A stretch of DNA of 64,000 bases from Orientallactaga sibirica (lineage: Eukaryota; Chordata; Mammalia; Rodentia; Dipodidae): positions 24,917,001-24,981,000 of the forward strand of contig JAEOAD010000029.1 in assembly GCA_036365145.1 (NCBI GenBank), read 5' to 3'. The translations under genes were made by a program, and so were the position numbers. The notes under the pieces are model-generated. The model saw nothing but the letters and a program-made list of their open reading frames with translations, did not search any database and was not told the DNA's origin. Below, one piece after another: positions 23,709 to 36,349 of this stretch. Each line of letters begins with the position of its first letter. The stretch's first letter is position 1.

Positions 23709-23867
23709 TTTTTTTTTGTTTTTGATTTTTCAGGTAGGGTTTTGCTCTAGCCCAGGCTGACCTGGAATTCACTATGTAGTCTCAGGGTGGCCTTGAACTC
23801 ATGGTGATCTTCCTACCTCTGCCTCCCCAGTGCTGGGATTAAAGGCCTGCGCCACCACACTAGGCAC
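23709..23867 (-). mobile_element. B1-type SINE, minus strand, inside the LTR
   Basis: The T-run tail lies at the left and a well-preserved reversed B1 body ends CACCACACTAGGC. It is flanked by AAAGAGGC at 23701-23708 and 23868-23875, an 8-bp direct repeat taken from the host LTR. Confidence 0.93.
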
Positions 23868-23884
23868 AAAGAGGCATTTTTAAA

Positions 23885-24099
23885 AATTATTTTTATTTAT
23901 TTATTTGAGAGAGAGAGAGAGAGAAATAGGCAGGTAGAGAGAGAGAGAATGGGCACTCCAGTGCTTCCAGCCACTGCAAACAAACTCCAGATGCTTGAGC
24001 CTCCTTGTACATCTGGGTTATGTGGATCCTGGGGAGTTGAACCTGTATCCTTTGGTTTTGTAGGCAAGCACCTTAACCACTAAGCCATCTCTCCAGCCC
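23885..24099 (-). mobile_element. B2-like SINE, minus strand, 17-bp target duplication
   Basis: The reversed SINE ends CTAAGCCATCTCTCCAGCCC, with a GA-rich tract and T-rich tail at the left. The 17-bp direct repeat AAAGAGGCATTTTTAAA flanks it at 23868-23884 and 24100-24116. The first 8 bases of this target are also the right-hand duplication of the neighbouring B1. Confidence 0.96.
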
Positions 24100-24327
24100 A
24101 AAGAGGCATTTTTAAATCTTCACATTATCATGGAAGAAGTATAAAGCTCAAAAGCATTTAGCATGGCTGGATTATAACATGTTAAGGTCCACCCCAGCAA
24201 CACACTTCCTCAAGCAAGGCTCCCACCTTCCAAGGGCTTCACAACCCTCCCAAACATTGCCACCAACTGGAAATTCAATATTCAAATATAAGTATATTGA
24301 GGACATTTACTTTTAAACCACTACACA

Positions 24328-25439
24328 GAGCTACAAATAAAATGAAAATTCACAAAAAAGTTCAGATTTCTCACTGTGGAAGGGGATGATCCTCTATAAT
24401 TTTCTACATAGGGTTAGGACTCATATGGTAAGAGGATTTTTGAGTCTAGGTCCTGTTCTAATTCTTAAATCCACTTCCCTTCTGGGGATTGGCTGTCCCT
24501 TCTTAGTAAGCTGTCTCTATTTCTAACATTAACCACTTGTCCCTTATCCAGTTCTTTTCCCTTGACACAAGGACTTGGAAATTTCAGCAGTTATTCTCCA
24601 GAATGTTGTGATATCTTCTAAATCTGCATGCCCCTCTAATTTATCATGACTATCTCCCAAACTCTGCTACAGATCAAGATCTCTTGAAAGCCTTTGATGT
24701 TTCTTTACATTTATGAACAGAAGACTGGGACAACCACTGCATCTGGCTTTATGTCCACAGCTTCTGAAGTAGCACATACATATAAGGAGAGAATAAGCTT
24801 ATGTTGTAGGCTGCTTGCTGGAGTTGAAACACCACCCTCCCACATGTTTTGTATAACATATGAATAAGGTTTGTTTTGTACAAGCAGTTTAGGCTTAATA
24901 AAGAATCATGGGACCTCTTCTAACAAAGAACAGAACTATGTGGAATTAATATTTCTAATAATGTGGAATATTGGGAAAAGCTTTGACAGTAAGTAGAAGT
25001 TAAAGCACAAAATCCAAGGAGATTTTTAATAAGGAAATGTGCTATTTCATTGGTTGTTTTAAAATAGATACATAAATATATGATAAAATAGAAAGCATGA
25101 AAAAAATTCATTAGGTAGTTGAGGAAGGCACTTGAGAGTCAGCCATCTTGTTCTGCCTTTGGTGCAGCTCAGCTGTTCCTTAGCAGTAGTTTTGCCTTTT
25201 GTCTTCTCCTTAGAAATGTAATGGTTCAAGTGCATGTCTGGGTTAAAGCACAAAAGTCAGAAATACTAGAGAAGAATAGAGAGTATGAAGCCAGGTATGA
25301 TTTTTTTTATGTTATTAATGTTTGGAATATATTTGCTGATTTCATACTACAATATATTGTTTTCACATAAGATTGCTTTTCATAGGATAGTTTGTCCTCT
25401 CATACCAAAGCATAGAGATTTAGTAAGATACTATTGAGA
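24328..25439. other. Unassigned non-coding DNA
   Basis: No gene or repeat was recognised. Short frames on both strands near 24920-25370 overlap one another and have no motifs. Confidence 0.5.
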
Positions 25440-26160
25440 AGGTGGTATAGTTATTGCAGTTAGGGTGACTGAACCCCTGAAAGTAAAAAGGCAGGAAATT
25501 CTACACTTGCTAGATATTACTTTTTAACTCCTGCCTAGTTCCCTAGACCTGTTTTTCCACACACAACCACCTTCTCAGACAGAGGTCTTTCACAAGATTT
25601 AAACATTGTGGTTGGTTATGTTTAACCTCTGGAACTTGTGGTCAGGGCTAGCCTCTTCCTGAGATAGCATCTAGCCCTAACCAACCAGGTGTCCCTCTGG
25701 CTCACCTGGGCTGGAAGACAGCCCATCATAAGGTTGTAAATAACTTTACAAGGGGAGGGCAAGCTCTCTGATCACTTGGAAACTTCCAGATGTGGGTGAG
25801 TTTTTCACTCAGCTAGACCTGGGCCCCAGTCCAGGCCCACCCGAGTTTAGCCAAGGGGAGGGCCTCCTAGCCCTTACTCTCCACATGAATTCTTTATGCC
25901 CACCCCCCAGCTTCCCACGATAGGAGCTCCTTGAAGTTTCTTTTTTCTCTTTTCTTTGCATAGATTTTCCAGGCTCTCCACATGGGATCTCTAGCTATGT
26001 GGGTATCTTTCCTTGGTTCTATACTTCCCTCAATAAATATAATTTAATAATTATCCTTCTTAGTATTTTATTCAATTATTTGATTAAAATTAGAAATGAA
26101 CCTAGGGTTTGGGGTTCAAGGACTTTCCTGGAGCTAAAGTACCCTGTTACACTATCTTTT
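25440..26160 (+). mobile_element. Candidate solo LTR, GC-richer block with AATAAA
   Basis: A ~600-base block much richer in G and C than its surroundings, with CCCACCCGAG and GGGGAGGGC stretches. It is followed by CAATAAATATAA at about 26032-26043, then ~110 bases ending CCCTGTTACA. Promoter-like GC content, a poly(A) signal and a CA terminus near 26150 are what an LTR would show. The start is not fixed and no target duplication was found. It could instead be an unrelated single-copy element. Confidence 0.4.
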
Positions 26161-27660
26161 AGGTTTGAACAGCTATTTGTTAAAAAGTTGTTCCCAGTAA
26201 AGAGAAAGTGCCAAAGTTTTGGACATAACTGGAGTATGGCATGCACTGTGTGTTATGGAAGGCATTTTTATGTAGGATATAATTATCAGCATTTATGAAT
26301 AATTGATGCAATATGTGAAGAATGAAAAAGCATGCAAATTGCAGAAAAAAGCAACCTACGTGAAGATCAGCACATGCTTCTGATTTAAACAGACAGAGAT
26401 GGGAGGTGGGAGACAATGTTGCTATTGCTGGTAACATACATTCCTTGTGATGAATGAGACTCAATGAGAAAAAAAAAAAAAAAAGAAAATAAGAGAATAG
26501 TTCTTAGATATTCAACATATTATTAGTGTGTTCTCTGTGGATTTGGGACTTATAAACTTGAAACTGCTAGTCAAATTGGGACACACACATATCAATGAGC
26601 ATAAGGTCATGAGTACAGTACTTAAAAAATATTCTTTTGTTGGCAATAGAGAAGAATAGTCAAAGACTAAAAAGGTATTTCTGACTTTAAGTAATAAATA
26701 TCAAAATAAGCCTTTAGAGGAAAACTCATTTCAAAGAATGTTAACTATAGCCCCAAACAAAGAAAAAACAATATAAAAAATATAAACTAAACTTTTTCAG
26801 CATCCAATTAAAAATCACAATGTTTAGCATGCAATGAAGATTATCCAGCATTAAAGGAAGCTTGAGATTAGGAGAAAAGTCAATTAAGTAAGATTGTAAA
26901 CTGACACAGGGTTATGTTTATCTAACAAAAATATTTAAGCAGTTATTATTAATGTTCAAGAAAATTCCAAAGAGATAAATAAAATATACAAAAGATTCAA
27001 AGCAAACTTTTGGAAATCATGTTGACACACACAGTAGAGAAAAATGGTAGCAGACTAAATACTGGAGAAATTTCATTAAAAATTAGAAGACAAAGACCAT
27101 GAAACTATACAAACATAAACACAAAAAAATAATAATGATGTTTAAACAAAATGATTAAAGACAGTACAGAGCTGAGAAACATCATCAAATTGTGTAATAT
27201 AGAGAAGTGATTTTTCAATAAAATGAGAAAAGAATAGGAAACAGAATGAATCTTTGAATTAATAATGGAGAAAAACTTTTCATATATTATGAAACTATGA
27301 ACACCCATACATGAACTCAATGAATGCAAAATACAAAACTTATGGAGACAAAGCAGAAACTATTTAAAATCTCTTGGTGTATTTTCTGCAGGTCTAGCAC
27401 ATTGTCTTCTGTTTACCAATTTTTTACATTAGTTATTATAACTTAGCCACTGAGAGCTATATCAAATTCACTTTGCCATAGTATATTTCATTATGACATC
27501 TTTTCAATTTCTTTTTGGAGTACTGCCCTATCTACTGGTACTACAATATATTCCAAGAAAATATTTAACCTTTCTACCCATGCTCTGCTATGAAACCATT
27601 TAAGCAGACTCATTAACTATAATTTTTTCTCTCACTTATTAAACACTAGTATATTATGAC
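26161..27660. other. AT-rich unassigned DNA
   Basis: No recognised repeat or gene; an A-run at 26468-26484. 26950-27360 is strongly A-rich and may contain decayed L1. Confidence 0.45.
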
Positions 27661-27667
27661 TTAACAT

Positions 27668-27700
27668 AATGGTAGAATTGTATCTGTTTGTGTGTACATG

Positions 27701-27747
<47 letters not shown>

Positions 27748-28040
27748 TGCTACAATGTGTGTATGAAGATCAGAGGACACCTCTGGAGATGCTGATCTTC
27801 TACCTTGTTTTGGCAAGGTTGTTCTTTTGTTCACACCTGCATTTTTTCAGTCTACCCGGTAGATTAACTTTTTCTGGGTGATTCTCTTGTCCCTGCCCTA
27901 CTTCCTGTCCTATGTGTGTTGGGAGTACAGATGTAGGCCACTGATTCTGTTTAATGTGAGATCTGAGGATCCCCACCCAGGTATTCACACTTGTGTATCA
28001 TGTACATTATTTACTGAGCCAGGTCCCCAGACCCTGATAT
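27668..28040 (-). mobile_element. B3-like SINE, minus strand, with (TG)n tail
   Basis: A (TG)n run at about 27703-27747 is followed by GAAGATCAGAGGACACCTC and, further on, GTGTGTTGGGAGTACAGATG and TTTACTGAGCCAGGTCCCCAG. This order is that of a reversed rodent B3-type SINE whose tail in sense is CA-rich. It is diverged. Confidence 0.7.
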
Positions 28041-28479
28041 CTAATCCATATTGCTATTAAAAGCAAGCTCATCCAATAGAGTATAGCCTATCAATGTAGT
28101 ATTTAGTCAGAGGACTGCTTTTCAAAGCTCCTGAGCCATCTTGTTCTTCCCAATGCATTCCCCTGGGGTAATACCATTTTAAATATAATGTAAAAGCTTT
28201 CAGCACTCTTTCATCCCTCTATCTCTTGGGTTATCTTTTTCAAGATATATAAAGGAATTCACATTTTACATTGGGTACATTTTGCAAAGATCTATTCATA
28301 GATCTGTGCACATTGTATTGATTCAAAATAGTTCCATCAGGAATAGCACTAAGGACATGATTATTTAAAAGTTTATATCCAAAAAGAAGACAGCTCTAAA
28401 ATTTTCCTTAAATTTAAAATTGAGAAAATTAAACCTAAATCAAAGAAAAGAAGAAATACTTTTAAAAACTGAGTGTATA

Positions 28480-28640
28480 GCCAGATGTGGTTGGTGGTTC
28501 ATGCCTGTAATTCAAGCTCTTGGGAATCTTGAGTTTGGGGTACACCTACAAGTACAAGGCCATTCTAGGTTACATAGTGAGTTCCAGGCAAACCTGCACT
28601 GTAGAGTGACAACTTCTCTAAAAGAAACAAATAAAATCAG
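28480..28640 (+). mobile_element. B1/B4-derived SINE, plus strand
   Basis: It starts GCCAGATGTGGTTGGTGG and continues CATGCCTGTAATTCAAGC and TTACATAGTGAGTTCCAGGC to an A-rich end. Diverged. Confidence 0.78.
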
Positions 28641-28870
28641 AGTTAATAGAAAAAATAGAATAAAATAAGAAAAGAGGAGAAACTAAAGCAACATACAGAA
28701 TCAATCAAATCAAAAGCAGTTTTTTGATGCATTATTAAAACCATCAATACAATTGTCATCTTATGAAAAAATAGAGAAAGAATAGACAAGAAAGAAGGCA
28801 GATTGATTCAGACAGTACCATTGCATTCTAATTCTAACTAATAAAGCAACATACTTAAAAGCAATAATTG

Positions 28871-29075
28871 AGGACTGGAGGGATGGCTTAGCAGTTAAGT
28901 CTCTTGCCTGCAGAACCAAAGGAACCAGGTTCAATCCCCAGGACCCACATAAGTCAGATATACAAGGTGCCACATGCGTCTGGAGTTCATTTGCAGCAGC
29001 TGGAGGCCCTGGTGTGCCCATTCTCTCTCCCTCCCTCCCTCTTCTCCACCTTTTTCTCAAATAAATGAATATTTT
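28871..29075 (+). mobile_element. B2-like SINE, plus strand
   Basis: AGGACTGGAGGGATGGCTTAGC head, box-B-like GGTTCAATCCCCAGG, the usual body, and a CT-rich segment with an AAATAAATGAATA tail. Confidence 0.93.
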
Positions 29076-29180
29076 TAAAAAAGATATATATATTTAAAGA
29101 GAGAGAAAAGAGGGAGAGAGAGACAGAATGAGACAGAGAGAAAGAGGATGGTTTTGCTACTGCTTAATAATTGGGAGCCA

Positions 29181-29401
29181 AGGGCTGGAGAGATGGCTTA
29201 GTGGTTAAGGCATATGCCTGTGAAGCCTCAGGACCCCGGCTCTCCAGCTCCCATGTAAGCGAGATGCACAAGGGGGGCACATGAGTCTGGAGTTTGTTTG
29301 CACTGGCTGGAGGCCCTGGTGCACCCATTCTCACTCTCTCTCTTTCCCTCTCTCTGTCTCTAATAGATAAATAAATAAATTTAAAAGTCTTTTATAAAAG
29401 C
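29181..29401 (+). mobile_element. B2-like SINE, plus strand, 11-bp target duplication
   Basis: GGGCTGGAGAGATGGCTTAG head, a well-preserved body and an AAATAAATAAATTTAAAA tail. Flanks ATTGGGAGCCA (29170-29180) and ATTGAGAGCCA (29402-29412) differ at one base. The GA-rich run at about 29100-29145 just upstream is a separate simple repeat. Confidence 0.93.
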
Positions 29402-29412
29402 ATTGAGAGCCA

Positions 29413-30127
29413 AGAAAGATGGAGGAACAGAACAAGGAGATAAACAACTGTACCATATGAGGCAAGTGGATATAAAAGGAGAATATAATGAAGTCAGCAT
29501 TCACTTCTATACAAAAAGCAGTTTATTGATTATACTGCAGGAATACAACAGGCTGGTCAACAACTGGAATTTCAGTAATATAGAACAATGAGCTGTGTGG
29601 CCCTACATTTGGGGAAATCATTAATACTCAGGATAAATTTCTCGGTGTGCAGTTTGTTGCATGTGCTCTGCACCATGTGAAGGAACAGAGTCACAATTAT
29701 CCAGTCAAATTCCCAGTTGTATAATCTCTGCCAGGCAAATAAAGGCAGCAGTGTTCAAAAGGGTGGGGCCATAGGGTGCAAGATACAGGACAGAAAATCT
29801 ATGGCGTTGGTTACAGTAGTTCTCAGCTAGCAGTTTGGGGTTATTGTGCCAAACTAGTAATGGGGTCCTAGAGTTGTTCTTCCTTTTCTAGTCTCTTATT
29901 AATTGGCTTCCTTCCACAATGAAGACTGTGAATTTACCACCTTCATATTATATGAAGACCTAGGCATTGCTGAAATTGTACTGTCAATTGTTAGAGAGAC
30001 TAGAGGGTTAACTAAATAGCATAGTGATAGAGCAGCACTTGAAATGCTATAGTACTCTGCTGATGCTTTGTGGTATGCTACTGAAAAGCAAAGGAATATC
30101 ATCCTTCATTTATAATTTAAAACGCAA
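29413..30127. other. Unassigned non-coding DNA
   Basis: No domain-bearing frame and no recognised repeat. Confidence 0.5.
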
Positions 30128-30275
30128 AAGGTTCTCTCTCCCCTTTCCTTTTCTCCTTTTCTCTCTCCTATCTCTGTCTCTCCCTCTCACTTCTGTTTCT
30201 TCCTCTCTCCCTCTTTCCTTCTCTTTCTCCCTGTCATCTCTTTTCTGTAGTTTCTCTTCCTAGCCCCTTCTTCTT
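30128..30275. repeat. Pyrimidine-rich tract
   Basis: About 150 bases of mixed CT repeats (CTCTCTCC, TTCCTTTTC) with few purines. The frame at 30024-30263 is made of this tract. Confidence 0.85.
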
Positions 30276-30929
30276 GTCAGAGTAGATACAAAACTCTTAA
30301 GCCTGTACTTTTCTTGCTTACCAAGTGCACAGCAATTCTATAGCCTTCATTTGTGCATATGGAACAGAAGCTTGAGTGATGTTAAGCAAAATGACTCTGT
30401 CTTTATTACAATGAAAAGTAGCAAGTGTTTCTATTAGCAGGCAGTTTGCCCACCTGACAGAAATGTTTCTAACTGTAGAAAACATATGGCTTGTGGATCA
30501 TGAGTCTTTAATGGGTTTGAATTTGAAAGACACTGGGATAAAAGTAGCCCTTGGAACTGTCAAGTAATGTTGATTATACATTAAATTTTGCCATGCGTCA
30601 CAAAGATAATATGTCTATGAATTCCATTTCTATTTCTCATTATCTGTATCCTACATCATTAACTTTTAATGATTGTGCTTTTTATTTGCTGTCCCAACAT
30701 TGTAAATATTCATTTTTTTCTTCAATTGCCAAAGCACTTTTGAATAAAGAAAGAACATTTTTCTTTTGGTATATAATTCTTATTTCTAATGGTTTCTTTT
30801 ACTCCTCAATTTTGTCAAAGCTGAAATTACAAGGGTACAGTCACTGTAAAAACTTTTCAAGAATTTGTCATCACCCCATCATATCATACATTTACTACAA
30901 AAAACACAGATTTCTTTTGCTACATAAAA

Positions 30930-31090
30930 CACAGATTTCTTTTTTCTGTTCTGTTCTTTTCTTCTCTTTCATTTCCTTTCTTTTTTCTTTCTTTCCTTTT
31001 CCTTTCCTTTCCTGTCCTTTCCATTCTTTTCTTCTTAGTGTCCCTATCCCCTACTTCTTGCATTCCCTTTCATTTCCATTTCCTTTATTT
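30930..31090. repeat. TTTCC/TTTTC-rich pyrimidine tract
   Basis: A degenerate (TTTCC)n and (TTTTC)n stretch. It supplies the C-terminal half of the longest frame in the window (30551-31120), which is therefore not considered a gene. Confidence 0.88.
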
Positions 31091-31861
31091 GCTGAAATTG
31101 TTTCCTTCATGAAAGCTTAGGACTGAATACACATTACCTAGCTGCTAAAGAAGCATTAGAATAATGTGTTTCAAAATGTTGTAAGCTGAAAAAACTGATT
31201 TGAGGTATAATGCTAATAGACAATATGACAAAACATAAGGGTTAACATGAGGGACATGGGTCTCTTTGAGTGATTCTTTCCCTATGAAAGGAAGTGACAT
31301 TTTGTAGCAACCAAACATAAAAGAGCCTCTGCATGGGCCTGACTCATGAACAAGGAGCAGACTGGTTCACATTGAGTGGCACTATCATGACCAAAGGCCA
31401 CAACTAATTGAAATGAGCCAACTTTAAAGCAATAAAAACATTAGTTTCCCACTGTTTAGGAAAAAGAAATTCGTTGCATGTAATGATAGTGCTCATTTTC
31501 CAAAAACCCACGGCTTAATTCTACAGAGTTAGATGACAGTTACTAGTATGCAAGGTGATCTCTTGTACCTCAAATATACCATGTGACTTTGTTTTATGCA
31601 TCAAAAGGCTTTTCTACTGAGTGTGAAGGAATTCTGAGTTCAGTCCAATAATTTATCAGCAACTTTCTAGTAAGGGACCTCAAACATTTTATTAAAACCC
31701 AGTCATTTGCTTCTCTATTACAGTATATAAATGTCCTAAGACCTCTGCTCTACATGATAAAAAAACCAACAACCAACTCACTTGTTTTCTGAGTTAGATA
31801 AATACTCTAAGTACTTGAAATGGTACCTAGAAGAAATTGAATCAGTGTTCTGAATACAAGA

Positions 31862-31908
<47 letters not shown>

Positions 31909-32525
31909 ATGTTTTGTATGTTTAAAAAAATAGGAAAAAATAAATAAAAACATTTTTACATCCCTACATTAAATAAAAACATTATTCTCTCTCAAACAGA
32001 CCATTGTATTATTTAGAGACTATTTTTGGAGTTAGATATTTGGATTTTAAGGACAAGAGTGACATTCACAAAATATTGTTTTATAAGTAAATCATTTGAC
32101 TAACAGCTCTCTCTTGAATAGTAACTCCTTGCTTTCTTCTGAAGTAATTGTTCTCTAGCCTGTGAATTGTTCTTCATTCTTCAAAGAAAAGCATTTAGAT
32201 GCAAGCCATAGAGAACAATAGGTAGCACTGCCTCCATAGCACATAGCAGAACCCATTATTTTAAACACTTATCTATTTGAATAGCATCCCCTTCTAGGCC
32301 AAGAAAAAAAAAAAAAAAGAAAGGTGCTAATGAGGTGTATGTGACAATATATCGTGACCAATTGAATCCTTGCATTTATTCTTGAAATGAGTTCATGGAT
32401 GTACCAATTTCTTATCTTTATAGACTATATAATGATGGGTATGATTAGGGCCTAACAAACAATTAGTGCTTCATGTCATGGTACTTAAGAACTGTGTAAG
32501 CATCAACATACTTACTCTTATCCCA
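31091..32525. other. Unassigned DNA with a (CA)n microsatellite
   Basis: A CA dinucleotide run lies at about 31863-31903, and an A-run at 32308-32324. No gene or recognised transposon. Confidence 0.55.
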
Positions 32526-32698
32526 AACTTTTTGTTTGTTTGTTTGTTTGTTTGTTTTTTTCAAGGCAGGTTTTCACTCTGGCCCAGGCTGACTTGGAAT
32601 TAACTATGTAGTCTCAGGGTGGCCTTGAACTCACAGCAATCCTCTTACTTCTGCCTCCTGAGTGCTGGGATTAAAGGTGTGTGCTAACAAGCCTGGCT
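32526..32698 (-). mobile_element. B1-type SINE with (TTTG)n tail, minus strand
   Basis: A (TTTG)n run at 32529-32557 represents the tail. The reversed body (CTGGCCCAGGCTGACTTGG, TAGTCTCAGGGTGGCC) ends ACAAGCCTGGC. Flanks CCCAAACTTTTT and GCCAAACATTTT are a likely target duplication. Confidence 0.92.
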
Positions 32699-33124
32699 TG
32701 TGCCAAACATTTTATTCTGAAAATTGGGACAATATTGATAATATTGATACATGATTAATGGAGTATTCTAAAGTTACCATTAAGGTAATATATACAAAAC
32801 CTATGCCTTTATTTTATAGCATAGTAAATTGGTTTTTGAATCATTTAATCAATGTCAATTAAGAAACTTGCACATATAAACATAAGTTTGTCTTTCTTAA
32901 GAAATACAGTGCACTGGAAGATCATTCTCGACAGGGAAGAGCTACCTCTACACTTCTGCCCTCCTGTTCTGGATATGCATGCAATGTAAAATTTAACAAA
33001 AAACAACATAGGTTCTATAATATTTATACAATAAACAAATGTAATACTATGATTTACATTATTATTTACTTCATTATTTTATTATTGAGTTTAGAAAATA
33101 TGCAGCATATCTTTAAATAATGAA
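32699..33124. other. Unassigned AT-rich DNA
   Basis: No gene or recognised repeat. Confidence 0.5.
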
Positions 33125-33560
33125 ATGTTTCAATAAAAATAAACATGTATATCAACAGAATATGATAGAATAGAGGATGCATTTAAAAGTCCATGTAACT
33201 AAATATGCCTAATTTTCTTTTTCAAAGGTATCAAAAATGCACATTGGAAAAAAGACAACATTTTCAACAAATGATTCTTGAAAAATTAAGTATCTATATA
33301 TGGAAGAATTAAAATTAACCATTGTCTTGCACACTACACAAAGATTGATCCACTTCAAATGGATTGAGGACTCAATATAAGACCTATTTTGAAATGGATA
33401 AAGTAGGACACACACTTCAAGTTATACACATAAGGAAGAACTTTCTGAATAGGAACCCAGGTGCCTAGGAAATAATGCAAGTAATTGACAAGTGGGACCT
33501 CATAAAACTAAAAGTATTTTGTACAACAAAGGAAATTTACTATCTGTATCACATATGACT
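33125..33560 (+). mobile_element. Old L1 ORF2 fragment
   Basis: The sequence parallels the ORF2 C-terminal segment also seen at 2360-2610 and 20850-21000 (ATCAACAGAATATGATAGAA, TTGATCCACTTCAAATGG, AATTGACAAGTGGGACCTC). It has many substitutions and no attached 3' UTR. Confidence 0.75.
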
Positions 33561-33698
33561 TTGTGTTCACGAATCTTCATGATTAGTTTATTAAAGTCAA
33601 TCCAGAGGCTACTATCTATACATGTCTATAGTCTGTGGATTTTTATATAAATAAAATTATAAAGTTAGTTTCCCATTTTCCTGTTAAAATATGAAATT

Positions 33699-34030
33699 AG
33701 GGACTGGGAAGAGATAGTGGATAATGTACAAATATGAGAACCTGTGTTCAGGTACCCAGGACCCATATAAGGCCAGACACGGAAGCATTGGCATCTATAA
33801 CCTCATTATACCTGTGGTGGGAAAAGAGGAGCAGCCAGGAGAATGACTGGAAAGTCATGGGACAGCTAGCCTGGTAGACACAGTAGCACAGTAACAATAA
33901 GAGACCTTACCTCAAGCAGATAAAGACCAAGACCAACACAGGATGCTGTCCTTTCACATCCACACTCATACTGTGGCACATGGTTATCTGCATTCATATA
34001 CATACAGAAACACACACATCAAAAAACATC
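33699..34030 (+). mobile_element. Old B2/B3-type SINE
   Basis: Head GGGACTGGGAAGAGATAGTGG, a TCAGGTACCCAGGACCC box-B-like part, a GAGACCTTACCTCAAG segment and a CA-rich tail CATACAGAAACACACACATC. This is the layout of a tRNA-derived rodent SINE with a longer body. Confidence 0.7.
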
Positions 34031-36004
34031 AAGTAACTGGGTAGGTTTCTTGGGAACTTAGATGATATTACCTTAAATATATGCATGGTATAGAGAATAC
34101 TTCAAATTATTATACTGTCTTCCTCTGGAACAGAGAGGATTGAAATTTAACCAAGGCAGCAATGACTGTGTGGTTGCTAATAGGAAGATCCGGTCAGTAA
34201 TCATAGGTGACTCAGGTAACTATCTCCCCACAGTCATCCAGCATGAGTGCTGATTCACAAAAGCTGCATGACTGAAGTTCCCTGAACAACTTGCAGGCAA
34301 CTCTTTCCAAGATTCTCCACTTCCCTGGGAATAGTCTACTTCTTATGTAACCTTGGGAAGGGGCATCATACATATTAAAAGTTTATGAACCGTGCAAGTC
34401 TTATAAATTTCTTAGGAGTTTCATAAGGCTGGCCAGCCTCCTCCTACTGTTCAAGAAGAACTATTGTGGTCTGGAAGAAACAGGTATACCATAGCAGACA
34501 AAATCTTAGCGCCTCAGGTGAACTATTTACTTTAGGCCTCACCAGCTAGAGAGATAGTAGATAAGTTGTAAGACATAACAGTAATGCATATACGTGAAAC
34601 TTTTTTTATGTAAAGACAATGAACTTTAAAGGTTTGCTCTATGCACTCAAGAATGTCTCAGGAGTATGCTGTGGTTTCAGTGAAACAATTCACTAAATTT
34701 CTGTGGTAATCTGTGTCTCTGCTCAGGTATTGGGTTCCAAGCTCTCTAATACTTCACTTCCTATTGCATGAGGCTGGTCCTGGTTGTCTGAATTCCTCTA
34801 GTATTCAGATTTACACAACTGACCAACTGTAGATGCTCCCCTGGGATATCTTTGTTCCTGCTGATGTCTGCACAGTCCCTGGCAGGAATGTCTACAGTCA
34901 CAAGCAGAGAACTAAACGCACCCTGAAGACTGAATAGTAGCTGAAGCTCTGTGATTCTTACAACACAAGACCTTTTAGAACCAATTTCAAGTCTCAAGAT
35001 TTTGAGGCCATACATGCAAATGTGGACATGATTTCATCAAAGATGTTTCTAGATCTAGCTTTATTTTTCTTCCTTCTGGAAGCAAAAAAAAAAAAAAAAA
35101 AAAAAAGTGCATTGGATATTGGAAATTTTCAAAAAAATCTCCCTGCAAAAGTTTTTATGCTATCCTTAAAGTAAAAGCGAAACTGAGGCTGGCTAGGAGA
35201 GAGTGATTCAGGTAGAGTAAGCAATGTTAGGTTACACGGATGTAGAAAACTGCATTTGACCTACAAGCTAACAACAATCTTAGAAACTGATTTTTTAACA
35301 TAATAGTGAATAATAATAAAAATAATAATAGTGAATAAAATAATAAGGAAAGTTACACATAGATATACATGCATATAACACAAACTATATTACACATACA
35401 TACAAAAGAAACAGAAAAGTATTATTTTATTTTATTATTAATATTATTCATAATAATTAATAGTATTAAGTGTAAAGGAACCCCCTTCATAAAATTACTA
35501 AGTACTTATTCTTTTGTAGTAAAAATATCCTTCGTACAATGAATGTTCCAATATGAAATCCATATTCTTTAAATGCCCTCACTTTGAAATGTTAAAAGTT
35601 AGCAGTAGCACTTTGGTACCTAGCATGCTTACTGAAGTATAACAAGCACATGACAAAGCTGTAACAACTTGGGGCAAAAACACAAAACATTCTCTTTGGA
35701 ACATAAGTCTCACCAACTGATTATATTATTAATAAGGGAGTTTGAGTCCATGGTTCTAAAAACTTCAAAGTGGGGAATGGTGAAAGGAATTACCTCCAGA
35801 ACCAGAAATTTGGTGACAGCAGTATTGTTATAGCATGAAAGTAAAATTAATTTTTTCTTGTGCCTACCAATACTCATGTAGGCAGCTCTAATCTAATTCA
35901 TGGGTTTTTTAAACGGCTTGAAATTAGGAAACTTAATTGGGAAGAAGGGTTTTAGTGAGACAGGGAGAAGAAAAAAAGAGAATAAGGGTGTGAATATAAG
36001 ACAA
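34031..36004. other. Unassigned non-coding DNA
   Basis: Contains an A-run at 35085-35106 and an (AAT)n-rich patch at about 35300-35345. The 84-codon minus frame at 34761-35015 has no recognisable domain. Confidence 0.5.
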
Positions 36005-36014
36005 AAATATATTA

Positions 36015-36178
36015 CTTTTGTTGGTTTTTTTATGTTTTTTCTAGGTAGGGTCTCATTCCAACCCAGACTGACCTGGAATTTCCTATGTAGTCTCAGGGTA
36101 GCCTTGAACTCACAGTGATACTCCTAACTGTGCATCCCAAATTCTGGGATTAAGGCATGCACCACTTTGCCTGGCTCG
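36015..36178 (-). mobile_element. B1-type SINE, minus strand, 10-bp target duplication
   Basis: The reversed B1 body (ACCCAGACTGACCTGG, TAGTCTCAGGGTAGCC) ends TTGCCTGGCTCG. The direct repeat AAATATATTA lies at 36005-36014 and 36179-36188. Confidence 0.93.
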
Positions 36179-36349
36179 AAATATATTATGGATTTATATG
36201 ACATTGCCAAAATTAGAAATAAAAAGATCAAGTTTGCCTAGCATGGCTGGTATAATATGGTACATTACTGATGATAGACCAACTTTTACAAACGTGTTCA
36301 AACTCTGTGAAATTGTACAGTTTTAATATTTATACACATGTAAGATATC

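Larger units (their letters stand above)
23620..24327 (-). mobile_element. MaLR-type LTR, minus strand, split by two SINEs
   Basis: The outer parts read CATCATGGCAGGGAAAACAAGG before the SINEs. After them come GTTAAGGTCCACCCCAGC, CTTCACAACCCTCCCAAAC and the end TTAAACCACTACACA. In reverse this is a TGTGTAGTGGTTTAAA start, typical of MaLR LTRs. The left limit is approximate. The two SINEs are listed separately. Confidence 0.75.

Noticed and set aside
30551..31120. Longest open frame (189 codons, plus strand)
   Set aside because: Its second half is a TTTCC-type low-complexity tract, the first half has no recognisable domain, and there is no supporting splice or promoter context.
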